NCBI GenBank assembly: GCA_947564305.1
Contig: CANOBT010000001.1
Coordinates: 58,082-122,081 of the forward strand
Length of the DNA stretch: 64,000 bases
Reading direction: 5' to 3'
Source of the DNA: an uncultured Lachnospiraceae bacterium
Lineage (GTDB): Bacteria; Bacillota_A; Clostridia; Lachnospirales; Lachnospiraceae
The first letter of the stretch is position 1. Every line of letters starts with the position of its first letter. Below, piece by piece: positions 55,254 through 64,000 of the stretch. The position numbers and the translations under genes are program-made. The notes beneath the pieces were generated by a model that saw only the letters and a program-made list of their open reading frames with translations, did not search any database and had not been told where the DNA came from.

Positions 55254-56102
55254 ATGAGTTACGCAGACCACGTTTTTATAGACATGTGCCGGGATATTAT
55301 TGATAATGGAACGAGTACAGAAGGAGAGAAGGTCCGCCCTGTGTGGGAGGACGGAAGCTCTGCATATACAATCAAAAAATTCGGCGTTGTGAACCGGTAT
55401 GATCTGTCAAAGGAATTTCCGGCACTGACGCTTAGGCGTACAGGAATAAAGAGCTGTACAGATGAAATGCTGTGGATTTGGCAGAGAAAGTCCAATCACA
55501 TCCAGGATTTGAACAGCCATATCTGGGATAGTTGGGCAGATGAAGACGGCTCCATTGGAAAGGCTTATGGATATCAGATGCAGGTCAAGCATCAATATAA
55601 AGAGGGCATGATGGATCAGGTAGACAGAGTCCTCTATGATCTGAAACACAATCCCTACAGCCGGCGAATCATGACGAATATTTATGTACACCAGGATCTC
55701 CATGAGATGAATCTGTACCCTTGCGCTTACAGTATGACCTTCAATGTAACAAAAGAAAAAGGGAGCGACCGGCTGACTCTCAATGGAATCTTGAACCAAC
55801 GCTCCCAGGATGTGCTGACAGCGAACAACTGGAATGTCTGTCAGTATGCCGTGCTTTTGCATATGCTGGCACAGGTCTGTGATATGCAGGTGGGAGAGTT
55901 TGTCCATGTGATAGCAGATGCGCATATCTACGACCGGCATGTCCCTCTGATTGAGGAATTGATTTCCAGGGAGCCATTGCCTGCTCCCACATTCTGGCTA
56001 AATCCAAAGGTAAAGGATTTTTATCAGTTCACGCCAGAGGATGTGCGACTGGAACACTATGAGACCCATCCACAGATTCAGAACATACCTGTTGCTATAT
56101 AA
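55254..56102 (+). CDS. thyA: Thymidylate synthase ThyA
   Basis: It makes dTMP from dUMP with methylene-tetrahydrofolate. The nucleophile is Cys157 in LYPCAYSMTF, and NQRSQDVLTANNWNV and the DAHIYDRH block are present. The motif is PCA rather than the common PCH, and the RSxD loop differs from the E. coli form, as in other divergent Firmicute ThyA. It is 282 residues long and followed by folA, the usual metabolic pair. Confidence 0.93.
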   Translation: MSYADHVFIDMCRDIIDNGTSTEGEKVRPVWEDGSSAYTIKKFGVVNRYDLSKEFPALTLRRTGIKSCTDEMLWIWQRKSNHIQDLNSHIWDSWADEDGSIGKAYGYQMQVKHQYKEGMMDQVDRVLYDLKHNPYSRRIMTNIYVHQDLHEMNLYPCAYSMTFNVTKEKGSDRLTLNGILNQRSQDVLTANNWNVCQYAVLLHMLAQVCDMQVGEFVHVIADAHIYDRHVPLIEELISREPLPAPTFWLNPKVKDFYQFTPEDVRLEHYETHPQIQNIPVAI

Positions 56103-56147
56103 TTGTGTAAAGTATCGTTTGAAAAAGAGAGATGGGAGGTTTTAGAT

Positions 56148-56657
56148 ATGAATCTTATTGTTGCAGTAGATAAGAACTGGGCAATTGGAAAAAATAATAA
56201 AATGATGTGGAGTATTCCGGCGGATATGCGGTTCTTTCGAGAAAAGACGACAGGCCATGTGGTGGTCATGGGCCGGAAAACCCTGGAAAGTTTTCCAAAT
56301 GGCCTTCCTCTGAAAAATAGAACTAACATCGTATTGACAGCAGATACAAACTATCATGCAGGCAATGCAGTGATTGTACATACTATGGAAGCACTTTTGG
56401 AAAAGCTCAAAGAGTATGAGGAAGAAGAGATTTTTGTCATTGGCGGTGAGAGTGTCTACAGACAGCTTCTTCCGTATTGTGAGACGGCATATGTGACAAA
56501 GATTGATCATGCCTATGAAGCAGACACTTATTTCCCAAATCTAGACGAGATGGCGGAGTGGACTATGACGGAGGTCAGTGAGGAGCAGACGAGTTTTGAT
56601 TTGGAATATGTTTTTTCAAAATATGAGAGAAAAAAGTCGGATACCCCGCAGGAATAA
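56148..56657 (+). CDS. folA: Dihydrofolate reductase
   Basis: The 169-residue enzyme regenerates tetrahydrofolate used by ThyA. It has the start NLIVAVDKNWAIGKNNKMMW, catalytic Asp26, VVMGRKTLES and EIFVIGGESVYRQLL. The ATG at 56148 has GGGAGGT upstream. Its 3' end overlaps the next gene's N-terminal coding region by 35 bases. Confidence 0.96.
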   Translation: MNLIVAVDKNWAIGKNNKMMWSIPADMRFFREKTTGHVVVMGRKTLESFPNGLPLKNRTNIVLTADTNYHAGNAVIVHTMEALLEKLKEYEEEEIFVIGGESVYRQLLPYCETAYVTKIDHAYEADTYFPNLDEMAEWTMTEVSEEQTSFDLEYVFSKYERKKSDTPQE

Positions 56658-57672
56658 GACAGGATTTGAGAACGGCAGGAGGCACCTTAGATTTCTTGTG
56701 ATGATTTTCTTTCTGTTCCTATCCCCCTGTGTACTTTCGGGATGTTCCTCTTCTCTTCCTGAAAAAAATGTGGGCCTTACAAACCTGCAAGTGGTGACCA
56801 CCATTTTTCCGCAGTATGATTTTGTGCGTCAGATTGGCGGGGAGCATGTATCATTACAGATGCTCTTAAAGCCAGGAGAGGAGACTCATTCTTATGAACC
56901 CACTCCACAGGATATTCTGGCAATTCAGAGAGCCGACTTGTTCATCTATGTAGGCGGTGAAAATGATGAATGGGTAGAGGATATCTTGGATTCCCCGGAA
57001 ATGAATCAGGTACATACACTGCGTCTCGTTGATTGTGTTGATATGCTGGCGAAAGAAGAGCATGTAGAAGGTATGCAAAAAGAGCGCCATACGTGGTTTG
57101 ATGCAGAGGAGGAAGAAACAGATGAACATGTCTGGACTTCTCCGCGAAATGCCATGCGGATTGTAGAGAAGATCACAGAAGAATTAGTTACTTTAGACAG
57201 TGCTCATCAAGAGGAATATGAGGCCAATCGAAAGACTTATATAGAACAATTGTCCAAATTGGATATGCAGTTTCAAAATGTGGCAGAAAAAGCGGCACAA
57301 CAGGGATGTAATCTTTTGCTGTTTGGGGACCGTTTTCCGTTCCTCTATTTCGCACAGGAATATGGGTTTGAATATTATGCGGCGTTTCCAGGATGCGCGT
57401 CAGACACGGAACCCAGTGCGGCTACAATGGCCTTTTTAATTCGTAAGGTCAAAGAAGAACAACTGCCTGTTGTATTAAAAATGGAGCTTAGCAGCAATCA
57501 GATAGCAAATGCGATTGCAGAAGCCACAGATGCGCAGGTTCGAATATTCTATAGTTGTCATAACCTGACAGCACAGCAGTTTGAGGCAGGAGATGGATAT
57601 CTCAGTATGATGCAGGAGAATTTAGAAACATTAAAAGAGGCATTGAAAATAGATGGCATTGGTACAGTGTGA
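56623..57672 (+). CDS. Zinc/manganese-type ABC transporter substrate-binding lipoprotein
   Basis: The ZnuA/AdcA-like protein has a positive N-terminus, a membrane helix and lipobox LSGC with Cys41. Metal ligands expected in the family appear in ETHSYEPTPQ and DEHVWTSP, with an acidic HTWFDAEEEE loop between. A third site reads FGDRFPF, with Asp replacing the common His. ATG 56623 lies inside folA; the frame also has an upstream start at 56578. It is the first gene of an importer operon. Confidence 0.9.
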   Translation: MREKSRIPRRNKTGFENGRRHLRFLVMIFFLFLSPCVLSGCSSSLPEKNVGLTNLQVVTTIFPQYDFVRQIGGEHVSLQMLLKPGEETHSYEPTPQDILAIQRADLFIYVGGENDEWVEDILDSPEMNQVHTLRLVDCVDMLAKEEHVEGMQKERHTWFDAEEEETDEHVWTSPRNAMRIVEKITEELVTLDSAHQEEYEANRKTYIEQLSKLDMQFQNVAEKAAQQGCNLLLFGDRFPFLYFAQEYGFEYYAAFPGCASDTEPSAATMAFLIRKVKEEQLPVVLKMELSSNQIANAIAEATDAQVRIFYSCHNLTAQQFEAGDGYLSMMQENLETLKEALKIDGIGTV

Positions 57673-58378
57673 CAACGTTACAATTGCATATGAAGGGCAG
57701 ATTGTCGTCCGAGATTTGTCCTTTCAGATTGAACAAGGAAACTATCTCTGTATTGTCGGGGAAAATGGTTCCGGCAAGAGTACCCTTGTCAAAAGTCTTC
57801 TGGGATTGAAAACACCGATGAGAGGAAAAATTATCCTTGGCGACGGGCTGAAACAGAATGAAATCGGTTATCTTCCCCAACAGACAGATGTACAGAAAGA
57901 CTTTCCCGCCAGCGTATATGAGGTGGTCCTGTCTGGCCGGCTGAACAGCCGGGGACTCCGCCCCTTTTATTGTGCAGCGGACAAAAGGCAGGCAGAGGCT
58001 ATGATGCAACTTCTGGGAATTGAGGATTTAAGAAAAAGCTGTTTTCGTGATTTGTCGGGAGGGCAGAAACAGAGAGTTCTATTGGCCAGGGCTCTATGTG
58101 CTACGAAAAAAATGCTGCTTTTGGATGAGCCTGTGACCGGCTTAGACCCCATTGTCACGTCAGAATTTTATCAGCTCATCAAAGAAGTGAATGAAAAGTC
58201 CAAAATTGCGGTGGTCATGGTTTCTCATGATATTGAGAGTGCACTGCGGGATGCAACTCATATTCTGCATTTACAGGAAACCGCATTGTTTTTCGGAAAA
58301 GCAGAAGATTATAGAAAGAGTTCAATTGGGCGTAAGTTTCTGGACAGTATCAGCAGTCCGGCAGAAAGAGGTGTATAA
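57653..58378 (+). CDS. Metal ABC transporter ATP-binding protein
   Basis: The 241-residue ATPase has Walker A GENGSGKST, signature LSGGQKQR, Walker B LLLDEPVTGLD and the switch His in MVSHD. It overlaps the preceding lipoprotein gene by 20 bases and ends one base before the permease start. It powers import of the metal bound by the lipoprotein. Confidence 0.94.
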   Translation: MALVQCDNVTIAYEGQIVVRDLSFQIEQGNYLCIVGENGSGKSTLVKSLLGLKTPMRGKIILGDGLKQNEIGYLPQQTDVQKDFPASVYEVVLSGRLNSRGLRPFYCAADKRQAEAMMQLLGIEDLRKSCFRDLSGGQKQRVLLARALCATKKMLLLDEPVTGLDPIVTSEFYQLIKEVNEKSKIAVVMVSHDIESALRDATHILHLQETALFFGKAEDYRKSSIGRKFLDSISSPAERGV

Positions 58379-58379
58379 T

Positions 58380-59207
58380 TTGGTTGACACAATCACGGAA
58401 ATGCTTTCTTATCCCTTCATGGTACGCGCTTTCATAGTAGGAATTCTGGTTTCTTTGTGCAGCGCCTTGCTTGGTGTGAGTCTGGTTCTGAAAAGATACT
58501 CTATGATTGGGGATGGGCTGTCCCATGTGGGATTTGGCGCACTGGCAATCGCCGCGGCACTGAACGCGGCTCCTTTGCGTGTGGCGATTCCGGTGGTCAT
58601 TGCTGCGGCCGTTTTACTCCTGCGTGTCAGCGGGAGCAGCAAAATCAAAGGAGATGCGGCAATTGCACTGATTTCCACCAGTGCGCTGGCAATCGGGATT
58701 ATGGTTATCTCTATGACTACCGGAATGAACACGGATGTATATAATTATATGTTCGGAAGCATCCTTGCAATGAGCAGTCAGGATGTAGAAATGAGCGTGC
58801 TCCTCTCATTGGTAGTCCTCGTTTTATATGTATTCTTTTACCATAAAATCTTTGCCATCACTTTTGACGAAACCTTTGCCCTGGCAACAGGCGTCCGTGC
58901 AAATCTTTATAATACGCTGATCGCGGTGCTGACAGCGGTTACCATTGTACTGGGAATGCGGATGATGGGAACCCTTCTAATCTCCAGCCTGATTATTTTC
59001 CCCGCCCTGACCTCCATGAGAGTGTGCCGTACTTTTCGTTCTGTGACAATGAATTCGGCGGTTATATCCGCAGTATGCTTCTGTCTTGGAATCGTAGTCT
59101 CTTATTTTTTTGCCACACCTGCGGGTGCCAGTGTGGTGGTTGTCAATCTATGCATACTGGGTCTATATTCGGCGGCAGGAGCACTGCGTAACCATTTCTT
59201 ACATTAG
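58380..59207 (+). CDS. Metal ABC transporter permease
   Basis: The 275-residue ZnuB-like permease has ~8 membrane segments, opening with MLSYPFMVRAFIVGILVSL and GDGLSHVGFGALAIA, and TGVRANLYNTL and GTLLISSLIIFPALTS in the middle. I place the start at TTG 58380 because AGAGGTG lies 6 bases upstream and the previous stop is adjacent. The open frame back to 58191 is a shadow of the ATPase gene. Confidence 0.92.
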   Translation: MVDTITEMLSYPFMVRAFIVGILVSLCSALLGVSLVLKRYSMIGDGLSHVGFGALAIAAALNAAPLRVAIPVVIAAAVLLLRVSGSSKIKGDAAIALISTSALAIGIMVISMTTGMNTDVYNYMFGSILAMSSQDVEMSVLLSLVVLVLYVFFYHKIFAITFDETFALATGVRANLYNTLIAVLTAVTIVLGMRMMGTLLISSLIIFPALTSMRVCRTFRSVTMNSAVISAVCFCLGIVVSYFFATPAGASVVVVNLCILGLYSAAGALRNHFLH

Positions 59208-59211
59208 AAAT

Positions 59212-59256
59212 CATAAGAAAATATCCGGCGCAGTTTGTTGCTGTTGTTTTCTTATG
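59212..59256 (+). terminator. Candidate terminator after the metal transporter operon
   Basis: CATAAGAAAA (59212-59221) and TTTTCTTATG (59247-59256) form a perfect 10-bp stem with a 25-base loop, followed by a T-rich GTTCTTTCTTT. Confidence 0.45.
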
Positions 59257-59371
59257 GTTCTTTCTTTGTCTAAAATAACCAGTTTTCTTCTTGTTTTCAT
59301 GAGATATTCTGACAAAAAACGGTGAAAATCCACAAATTTTTTTCCTTCATATAGAAAATCATATGATATTG

Positions 59372-59380
59372 TGATAAAAT
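59372..59380 (+). promoter_or_regulatory. Extended -10 element upstream of hydrogenase operon
   Basis: TGATAAAAT is a TGn-extended -10 hexamer about 40 bases before the first hydrogenase gene. No good -35 is seen at the proper distance. Confidence 0.4.
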
Positions 59381-59421
59381 GTACTACAGAATGACTTAAT
59401 TTAAGAAATGGAGGTAAAGTA

Positions 59422-59916
59422 ATGCCTGAAAAGAAACAGACGGTTCCGTTCTCAGGAACGAAGGAACAGGAAGAAACTTTATTACAAGTAATCGCCGGGC
59501 TGAAAGACGAACCGGGGGCATTGATGCCGATTCTACAGAAGGCACAGGATATCTATGGTTATCTTCCAATGGAAGTACAGAAGATGATTTCAGACGAGAC
59601 AGGGATTCCTTTGGAAAAGATTTACGGGGTAGTGACATTCTACTCACAATTCAGTCTGAGCCCGAAAGGAAAATACAGAATTTCTGTCTGTCTTGGAACA
59701 GCCTGCTATGTAAAAGGCTCCGGAGACATTTACAATGCGCTCATGGAAAAACTGGGAATTGTGGGCGGAGAGTGTACACCGGACGGAAAGTTTTCTCTGG
59801 ACGCCTGCCGTTGTGTGGGAGCCTGCGGACTGGCACCGGTTATGATGGTGAATGATGAGGTATATGGACGTTTGACGGTAGATGATATTGACGATATCCT
59901 GGCGAAATACGAGTAA
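59422..59916 (+). CDS. NuoE-like [2Fe-2S] subunit of NAD-dependent hydrogenase (HydC/HndA)
   Basis: The 164-residue thioredoxin-fold ferredoxin has four cluster ligands Cys90, Cys95, Cys131 and Cys135. It transfers electrons within the multimeric NAD(P)-linked [FeFe]-hydrogenase encoded with the next two genes. GGAGGT precedes the ATG. Confidence 0.94.
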   Translation: MPEKKQTVPFSGTKEQEETLLQVIAGLKDEPGALMPILQKAQDIYGYLPMEVQKMISDETGIPLEKIYGVVTFYSQFSLSPKGKYRISVCLGTACYVKGSGDIYNALMEKLGIVGGECTPDGKFSLDACRCVGACGLAPVMMVNDEVYGRLTVDDIDDILAKYE

Positions 59917-59962
59917 TTTACATATGCAGTATCAGTAGAATTTGAAAAAATGGAGGACATAT

Positions 59963-61801
<1,839 letters not shown>

Positions 61802-61816
61802 GGGAGGAGTGAGAGA

Positions 61817-63559
61817 ATGGAAAATGTGAATTTAAAGATCAATGGCCTTGATGTAAGCGCACCGGCAGGTTCCACGATTCTTGAGGCCGCGCATATTGCC
61901 GGGATCCGGATTCCTACCCTTTGTTTTTTGAAGGAGATCAACGAGATCGGCGCATGCCGTATGTGTATCGTAGAAGTGAAGGGCGCAAGGAACCTGGTTG
62001 CTGCCTGTGTACATCCGATCAATGAAGGGATGGAGGTCCGCACCAACACACCGGAGCTGATCGCGGCAAGGAAGCGTACTCTGGAGCTGATCCTGTCCGA
62101 CCATGACAAGAAGTGCCTTTCCTGTGTGAGAAGCGGGAACTGCGAGCTGCAGGCGCTCTGCCAGGAGCTGGGCGTTGCGGATGAAAATTATTTTTCAGGG
62201 GAAGTCAATCACTACGAGCTGGATACCAGCGCGGCCCATATGGTGCGTGACAATAATAAATGTATCCTGTGCCGGAGATGCTCCGCAGTCTGTGAAAAGT
62301 CCCAGGCCGTGGGCGTGATCGGACCGAACCAGCGGGGATTTGCCACATTTATCGGCTCTCCGTTCGAGATGGGGCTGGGAGAGACCAGCTGCGTGTCCTG
62401 CGGGCAGTGTATCGCGGCCTGTCCTACCGGAGCCTTGTATGAGAAGGACTTTGTGGACGACGTTCTGGCAGCCATCGAGGATCCGAAGAAGCATGTAGTG
62501 GTTCAGCCCGCGCCTTCTGTCCGTGCGGCATTGGGCGAGGAATTCGGTTATCCCATGGGAACGGACGTGGAAGGAAAGATGGCGGCAGCCCTCAGAAGGA
62601 TCGGATTTGACAAGGTATTTGATACCGATTTCAGCGCGGATCTGACCATTATGGAGGAAGCCCATGAATTTATCGAGAGAGTGAAAAACGGCGGCGTGCT
62701 GCCGATGATGACCTCCTGTTCTCCGGGATGGGTGAAGTACTGCGAGCACTATTTCCCGGACCTTCTGGACAACCTGTCCAGCTGTAAGTCGCCGCAGCAG
62801 ATGTTCGGGGCGGTGACCAAGACCTATTACGCGGAAAAAGCCGGCATTGACCCGAAGGATATCGTCTGTGTCAGCATCATGCCGTGTACGGCGAAGAAGT
62901 TTGAGATCGGCAGGGATGACCAGGCTGCGGCGGGAGTGCCGGATGTGGACATCTCTCTGACTACCCGGGAGCTGGCAAGGCTGATCCGCAAGGTAGGCAT
63001 TGATTTCCGAAGCCTGCCTGACGAAGGCTTTGACGATCCGCTGGGAGAATCCACCGGAGCAGGCGTGATCTTCGGCGCGACCGGAGGCGTGATGGAAGCG
63101 GCCCTTCGCACGGCAGTGGAGACACTGACCGGGGAAGAGCTTTCGGACGTGGAATTTACAGAAGTCCGCGGAACGGACGGGATCAAGGAAGCGACCTACC
63201 ATGTGGCGGATATGGACGTGAAGGTTGCGGTGGCATCCGGGCTGTCCAACGCGAAGCAGATCCTGGAAAAGGTCCGCGCGGGAGAGGCGGATTATCACTT
63301 TATCGAGATCATGTGCTGTCCGGGCGGATGCGTGAATGGCGGCGGCCAGCCCCAGGTACATGCGGATGTGCGCAATTTCGAGGATGTTCGGGCCATCCGG
63401 GCGAAGGTATTGTATGACAATGACGCGGCGAAGACGCTTCGGAAGTCCCATGACAATCCTTCCATCAAGAAGCTGTATGAGGAATATCTGGGCGCGCCGG
63501 GAAGCGAGAAGGCACACCATATTTTGCATACCAGTTATGTGAAGAGGACGATCAATTAA
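61817..63559 (+). CDS. [FeFe]-hydrogenase catalytic subunit (HydA/HndD)
   Basis: The 580-residue enzyme reduces protons or oxidises H2. Modules in order: N-terminal [2Fe-2S] domain (Cys36, 47, 50, 64), a His-Cys3 [4Fe-4S] site (HDKKCLSCVRSGNC), two ferredoxin clusters, and the H-cluster domain with L1 TSCSPGW (299-305), L2 MPCTAKK (from 355) and L3 CCPGGCVNGGGQP (from 500). A C-terminal SSU-type tail is present. Its GC content looks clearly higher than that of its neighbours. Confidence 0.96.
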   Translation: MENVNLKINGLDVSAPAGSTILEAAHIAGIRIPTLCFLKEINEIGACRMCIVEVKGARNLVAACVHPINEGMEVRTNTPELIAARKRTLELILSDHDKKCLSCVRSGNCELQALCQELGVADENYFSGEVNHYELDTSAAHMVRDNNKCILCRRCSAVCEKSQAVGVIGPNQRGFATFIGSPFEMGLGETSCVSCGQCIAACPTGALYEKDFVDDVLAAIEDPKKHVVVQPAPSVRAALGEEFGYPMGTDVEGKMAAALRRIGFDKVFDTDFSADLTIMEEAHEFIERVKNGGVLPMMTSCSPGWVKYCEHYFPDLLDNLSSCKSPQQMFGAVTKTYYAEKAGIDPKDIVCVSIMPCTAKKFEIGRDDQAAAGVPDVDISLTTRELARLIRKVGIDFRSLPDEGFDDPLGESTGAGVIFGATGGVMEAALRTAVETLTGEELSDVEFTEVRGTDGIKEATYHVADMDVKVAVASGLSNAKQILEKVRAGEADYHFIEIMCCPGGCVNGGGQPQVHADVRNFEDVRAIRAKVLYDNDAAKTLRKSHDNPSIKKLYEEYLGAPGSEKAHHILHTSYVKRTIN

Positions 63560-63602
63560 TATTGGGATCCAGGTGCGGTCCGTTTAGATGACGTATAAAA
63601 AG

Positions 63603-63652
63603 AAGCAGCCTCCAAAGGACAGCGGCAGCGGTCCTGCGGGGGTTGCTTTTTT
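63603..63652. terminator. Bidirectional terminator after hydrogenase operon
   Basis: AAGCAGCCTCC pairs with GGGGGTTGCTT, with an inner AGGAC/GTCCT stem. TTTTTT follows on the plus strand, and AAAAAG precedes it, giving a T-tract on the minus strand for the gene ending at 63718. Confidence 0.85.
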
Positions 63653-63665
63653 ATACCTTCGTATG

Positions 63666-63694
63666 CAGAAAGGCTGCCACTGGCAGCCTTTCTG
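63666..63694. repeat. Near-perfect 29-base palindrome
   Basis: CAGAAAGGCTGCCA and TGGCAGCCTTTCTG flank a single central C. There is no T-tract. It lies between two convergent genes next to a terminator. Confidence 0.7.
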
Positions 63695-63717
63695 TATGGA
63701 ATGCTCAGGGGTCCTGT

Positions 63718-63999
63718 TCACTCCAATTCTTCTAACATCATTCGTTCAATTTTATTTATGTCTGGCTGCGTCGGTGTGAAACGTACCCCTCTATGTAACA
63801 GGTTGATTATTTTCCGGGCATTTTTTTCCAATGCCTGTATCAATTTGGGGTCTGCAATTCTTACGGGCTGACCACCTTTCATATAGCCGCCATCTATGTA
63901 TTTTGCAGTCACAGGAAACATATCTTGGAAGAGAAGCACTGTTTTTCGGTCAAAAATCTTCACAATCTTGATCGTGTCGGTCGGTTTGTGCTGCTCCTG
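63718..63999 (-). CDS. Unknown protein, 5'-partial at right edge
   Basis: The frame is open to the window edge, so the N-terminus is missing; the GTG at 63963 is only an internal candidate. The visible 93 residues are basic, with TIKIVKIFDRKTVLLFQDMF at the start and a C-terminal acidic helix (NKIERMMLEELE). I recognise no family. It converges on the hydrogenase operon across a shared terminator. Confidence 0.55.
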   Translation of the reverse strand, partial: QEQHKPTDTIKIVKIFDRKTVLLFQDMFPVTAKYIDGGYMKGGQPVRIADPKLIQALEKNARKIINLLHRGVRFTPTQPDINKIERMMLEELE

Positions 64000-64000
64000 C

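Noticed and set aside
57602..58009. 135-codon minus-strand frame over the metal ABC ATPase start
   Set aside because: Antisense shadow with no ribosome binding site and no recognisable motif.
58191..58379. Upstream extension of the metal permease into the ATPase gene
   Set aside because: A ribosome binding site directly before TTG 58380 and the family N-terminus support the short form.
62195..63529. Long minus-strand open frame (444 codons) opposite hydA
   Set aside because: It is antisense to a complete, motif-rich hydrogenase gene; the length follows from GC-rich codon bias. No ribosome binding site.

Overview
The window reads as chromosome from a low-to-mid GC, monoderm Clostridia, most likely Lachnospiraceae. 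This rests on gene content and order: rplS, lepB, rbgA, lepB, rnhB, yraN; then rho, rpmE, a DUF1385 gene, prmC, prfA; a DUF4364 gene; and an NAD-dependent [FeFe]-hydrogenase. I see no capsid, integrase, insertion sequence, rRNA or CRISPR array. One tRNA (Thr, anticodon CGU) is present.

Layout. (1) 1-4.1 kb: end of an accessory block with a hydrophobic, acidic-linker protein that runs off the left edge, a 720-aa AAA+ ATPase and a 182-aa chaperone-like protein. (2) 4.2-21.2 kb: core genes for translation, secretion, ribosome assembly, DNA and tRNA maintenance and termination, with a MATE exporter and a polysaccharide deacetylase. (3) 21.3-45.5 kb: a contractile injection system (CIS) locus. A stand-alone DUF4157 (eCIS core) mini-protein and a LytTR regulator diverge at its left end. 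About 21 tightly packed plus-strand genes then encode sheath, tubes, tube/hub adaptors, hub, spike, gp25, two baseplate J-like proteins, a tail-protein-I-like protein, a DUF4255 terminator and an AAA+ ATPase. (4) 45.6-49.9 kb: carAB. (5) 50-52 kb: a GntR-controlled ABC transporter with a very clear operator/promoter. (6) 52-59.2 kb: HAD phosphatase, SseB-like protein, CDF transporter, MarR regulator, thyA-folA and a zinc/manganese-type ABC importer. (7) 59.4-63.6 kb: the three-subunit electron-bifurcating-type hydrogenase. A partial minus-strand gene ends the window.

The most interesting part is the CIS. Five genes upstream of the sheath are not standard particle parts: a conserved CIS-associated protein, a single-pass membrane protein, a membrane protein with MORN-like repeats, a secreted TolC-like helical protein, and a large secreted coiled-coil protein. 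I recognise no PAAR tip, receptor-binding fibre or long tape measure. I infer a CIS with a dedicated envelope module, possibly anchored or displayed at the cell surface of a Gram-positive gut-type bacterium rather than released as a free particle. The left-edge block, with its second AAA+ paralogue, may be a cargo-handling partner locus.
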